From OLB16 sp964422415 (GTDB taxonomy: Bacteria; Hinthialibacterota; Hinthialibacteria; OLB16), in the NCBI GenBank assembly GCA_964422415.1, contig CAYRBI010000007.1, forward strand, positions 18,285-82,284: 64,000 nt of DNA. The letters are read 5' to 3'. The notes under the pieces are model-generated. The model did no database searches, had not been told where the DNA came from, and saw only the letters and a program-made list of their open reading frames with translations. Position 1 is the first letter of the stretch, and every line of letters starts with the position of its first letter. Shown piece after piece: positions 61,789 through 64,000 of this stretch. The position numbers and the translations under genes are program-made.

Positions 61789-61945
61789 ATGCACTCTAGT
61801 TTATCACTGGGCGATATGGGAGTTGAACGGAGTTCTGCCGTTCCCTTGAGGGTTTCTTTCCTTTCGTGGTCAAGAGACCAGCAACCCGTGCGCCACACTT
61901 CGGTTTGCTGGTCTCTTGACCACGCCGAAAGTAGAGTGCTTGCAT
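61789..61945 (+). ncRNA. Retron msr-msd RNA
   Basis: The a1 repeat GCACTCTA (61791-61798) pairs with a2 TAGAGTGC (61932-61939). The G at 61799, next to a1, is the expected branching guanosine for the 2'-5' link. In the msr part, small stems are TATC/GATA (61802-61805, 61813-61816) and GAACGG/CCGTTC (61825-61830, 61838-61843). The msd part is one long hairpin: a perfect 20-bp stem 61865-61884 with 61905-61924, extended by six more pairs with one mismatch, and a 12-base loop. This single-hairpin msd is like that of retron Ec86. The RNA precedes the effector and RT genes, the usual order for type II-A. Confidence 0.88.
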
Positions 61946-62008
61946 TGGTGGGAGTGGCTATATGATATTGTTAGCTCCATTATCTATCCATGAGTGGAAT
62001 TAACAACT

Positions 62009-62920
62009 ATGTGCAAGTCACTCCCACTTCCGCATTCCCGGCAATGCACTATCCTATCACCACTTAAGAAGGCATTGAATTTGGGATTCACTCTGCTAGA
62101 GAGAGATTCATCGCTTGTCTTTCTGTGCGGAGCAAACAAGTCTCCTACAAATCCTGAACCAGTCAGAGATATAATTCTGCAATATGCAAAAAGAAGATGG
62201 AACCAGTTCCTTTTTTTTAGAGCTGAAGAAGTTTTCAATGCTACACCACTTAAAGGGAGTGAGGATTTACTCACACTCGAGGACCGCCTTGGAGACTACT
62301 CTGACTGCATTATTATTGTTTGCGAAAGTGAGAGCGCTTTCGCGGAACTTGGGGCCTTTGCACTGAGAGACAACCTTGCAAAGAATGTTCTTGTCATAAA
62401 CGACAATCTGTTTCGTTCTTCCCAATCTTTCATTACTCTCGGTCCAATATCAAGAATTGACCATATCTCTATTTTCAAGCCAACGGTATATGCAGATTTT
62501 CGTGCAATACTGAGATCAGCTAATGAAATTGAAAATCGACTAAAAAGAATTCAAAGATTCCGTCGACGCAAGATCAAATTATCCACCAAAGAAGCATTCC
62601 AAAATGCTGATGCCAAGATTCGCTTGCTTCTCCTTGCGGATATCATCCATTTGCTATCGCCAGTAAAAAAGGGGGAGGTGATATCATTTCTAAAATTTGT
62701 TTATGGTGGAGATTACTACGACGTTCGTATCGAGATCGCACTGCTTATAAGTCTTGGTATACTTAAACTTCTGGAACCTGATTTGCTGCAATATATATAT
62801 ACAGATTCCAGATTCTTCATTGACTACTCGGGTGTAAAGCCAACCTTACTGAGGTCATCGATAATCAGACATTATTTTCAATTCGAAAGAACAAGACTCG
62901 TATTTCAGTGTGGAATCTGA
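62009..62920 (+). CDS. Retron type II-A effector: nucleoside-deoxyribosyltransferase-like N-glycosidase with wHTH
   Basis: A 303-residue protein (ATG at 62009 after GAGTGGAA; a GTG at 61994 is in frame). Residues about 20-150 form the NDT-like fold: LVFLCGANKSP, LTLEDRLGDYSDCIIIVCES, ESAFAELGAFALRDNLAKNV, LFRSSQSFITLGPISRI. These line up by eye with the Ec86 (Eco1) effector: FLCGGDVANH, LENILAEAVDVIILFPESPG, SFTELGAFSNNENLRRKL, FKSKRSFINYGPVRLL. The Glu in FAELGAF is the family's catalytic position. The C-terminal 130 residues are winged-helix-like (LLLADIIHLLSPVKKGEVIS). The toxin is held inactive by RT-msDNA and released when phage disturb it. One base separates its stop from the RT start codon. 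Confidence 0.88.
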   Translation: MCKSLPLPHSRQCTILSPLKKALNLGFTLLERDSSLVFLCGANKSPTNPEPVRDIILQYAKRRWNQFLFFRAEEVFNATPLKGSEDLLTLEDRLGDYSDCIIIVCESESAFAELGAFALRDNLAKNVLVINDNLFRSSQSFITLGPISRIDHISIFKPTVYADFRAILRSANEIENRLKRIQRFRRRKIKLSTKEAFQNADAKIRLLLLADIIHLLSPVKKGEVISFLKFVYGGDYYDVRIEIALLISLGILKLLEPDLLQYIYTDSRFFIDYSGVKPTLLRSSIIRHYFQFERTRLVFQCGI

Positions 62921-62921
62921 G

Positions 62922-63899
62922 ATGCAATCAGATCTATCAAAAATGATCGCTCAGTTCCTTTGTCTTTCCTCTGAAGAAGTGGATCGGCTCAGTAATCTCG
63001 CCCCTAAGACGTACCGCCATTATCAGATTCCCAAAAAAAAGAAAGGCCAAGGATTCCGACGTATTTACCATCCCACAAAAGAAACAAAAGCCCTCCAATA
63101 CGCCTTAATGATTGTGTTTGAAAAAACTTTTGAGCCACACTCATGTGCAATGGGATACCGACGCGGTTTGATAAGCCCTCTGCGTAGAAACGCAGAAAAG
63201 CACTCCTCTTTCAATTACACTCTACGTATTGACTTCAAGGATTTCTTCCCTTCGATACGACCTTCTGACCTAATGGAAGCAATTGAGGAAAATACAAATC
63301 AACATAGGAGAGATCTATCGGAAGATGACAAATCATTCCTAACAAATGTCTGCTTCGTAACATACTCGAACGGCCAGATGGGGCTACCAATTGGTGCTCC
63401 TTCATCTCCAATGATCAGTAATTGCATAATGCGCAATCTAGACCATATGATACAGATGTATTCTTCTGGTATGGATTTCGTTTATACTCGGTACGCCGAT
63501 GACCTTATTTTCTCAACCAACCAAAAAAATAAATCCGTTATATTTCTAGAAGGTCTTTACGAGATCATACGTAGTTGCAATACCCCAAGTTTAACCATTA
63601 ATAATAAAAAAACCCTTTATATGTGCCGTAACTGTCGCCGTGTTGTAACTGGTTTGACAATCGGTCCGGACGGTATAATCTCGATTGGTAGGGATCGCAA
63701 AAGATTCCTAAAGAAGCAAGTATATGACTTTCAGAATGGAAACCTTTCCGAAGCAGAGCAGCGTCGATTAAGAGGATACTTGGCATTTGTTCTTGACTCA
63801 GAACCAGGCTTTTATAACAGGCTCTGCCTGAAATACGGAGCAGACGTTCTTCACCGAGCACTGAAAGGCGTTTCACCTATCTCAATCAAATACCCATAA
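62922..63899 (+). CDS. Retron reverse transcriptase
   Basis: A 325-residue RT. Motifs in order: NAEKH at residues 90-94 (retron NAxxH), LRIDFKDFFPSIRPSDL with the first catalytic Asp, GLPIGAPSSPMISNCIM, YTRYADDLIFS with YADD at 191-194, and the thumb VTG at 242-244 (RRVVTGLTI), which reads the msr RNA. NAxxH plus VTG separates retron RTs from group II intron and DGR enzymes. Size is close to the Ec86 RT (320). ATG at 62922, one base after the effector stop; a GTG at 62910 overlaps it. The DNA is richer in A+T than the inositol operon, so acquisition by transfer is likely. 63900-64000 holds no gene. Confidence 0.95.
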   Translation: MQSDLSKMIAQFLCLSSEEVDRLSNLAPKTYRHYQIPKKKKGQGFRRIYHPTKETKALQYALMIVFEKTFEPHSCAMGYRRGLISPLRRNAEKHSSFNYTLRIDFKDFFPSIRPSDLMEAIEENTNQHRRDLSEDDKSFLTNVCFVTYSNGQMGLPIGAPSSPMISNCIMRNLDHMIQMYSSGMDFVYTRYADDLIFSTNQKNKSVIFLEGLYEIIRSCNTPSLTINNKKTLYMCRNCRRVVTGLTIGPDGIISIGRDRKRFLKKQVYDFQNGNLSEAEQRRLRGYLAFVLDSEPGFYNRLCLKYGADVLHRALKGVSPISIKYP

Positions 63900-64000
63900 A
63901 TGAGATGTCCACGCTAGAATTCAAACTGTGAAAAGCAGTATCTCTTCAATAGACTTCCACCACCCCATGCCGGATCTGCCCCAAGTACCTTCCATCCCAA

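Noticed and set aside
61861..61924. Long hairpin read as an intrinsic terminator of the SGNH hydrolase transcript
   Set aside because: No T-run follows, the hairpin is 200 bases after the stop, and the a1/a2 repeats that frame it explain it as msd.
62910..63899. Group II intron or diversity-generating retroelement as source of the RT
   Set aside because: No intron maturase or endonuclease domain, no template/variable repeat, and the NAxxH and VTG motifs plus the upstream msr-msd RNA point to a retron.
1..64000. CRISPR array, prophage or integrated plasmid
   Set aside because: No regularly spaced identical repeats, no cas, integrase, capsid, terminase or replication genes were seen on either strand.

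Overview
The window reads as one scaffold of an uncultured, Gram-negative-type heterotrophic bacterium, probably a metagenome-assembled genome because it carries an exactly 100-base run of N at 24254-24353. An outer envelope is implied by Wzx, Wzz and O-antigen ligase-like proteins. Many proteins are secreted: a dockerin-tailed subtilase, a TAT-exported SGNH hydrolase pair and a multiheme cytochrome. The gene mix resembles candidate phyla around the PVC/FCB groups, but no marker here fixes the phylum, so that is inference only.

Layout. 1-4175: the end of uvrB, two beta-propeller proteins and a URO-D-family protein. 4176-6987: a 29-residue basic protein gene with its own promoter, a multiheme c-type cytochrome, rsmG and rpsU. 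7161-18928 (minus strand): a nucleoside hydrolase-like secreted protein, a protein that is 56% Asp/Glu, mazG, a CAU-anticodon tRNA, a 1400-residue subtilase, a 1161-residue GH13-type protein and rpmG. 19134-24253: an HPt protein, yqeY, an alkaline phosphatase-superfamily protein, a UDP-glucuronate 4-epimerase and a glycoside hydrolase cut by the N gap.

24388-43822 is a surface polysaccharide locus with sugar-nucleotide epimerases, glycosyltransferases, an aminotransferase, flippase, ligase/polymerase and chain-length protein. Its middle (about 30.4-42 kb) is much richer in A+T than both flanks, which suggests acquisition by transfer. It includes an overlapping ATP-grasp / NAD-epimerase / metallophosphoesterase cassette of unknown product. 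43990-54000 holds lemA-htpX, tRNA-Glu, an S9 peptidase, a PIN toxin-antitoxin pair and a minus-strand set made of a TIM-barrel isomerase, an SSS symporter with a 57-residue accessory protein, DUF1015 and DUF72.

54242-61651 is a myo-inositol catabolism operon (iolB-C-D-E-G) followed by two tandem TAT-exported SGNH hydrolases. A decayed copy of the iolG 3' end lies between them.

The highlight is at 61754-63899: a complete type II-A (Ec86/Eco1-like) retron. It has a sigma70-like promoter, an msr-msd RNA with a1/a2 repeats and a perfect 20-bp msd stem, a nucleoside-deoxyribosyltransferase-like effector, and a retron reverse transcriptase with NAxxH, YADD and VTG motifs. Retrons of this class are phage-defence toxin/antitoxin systems.
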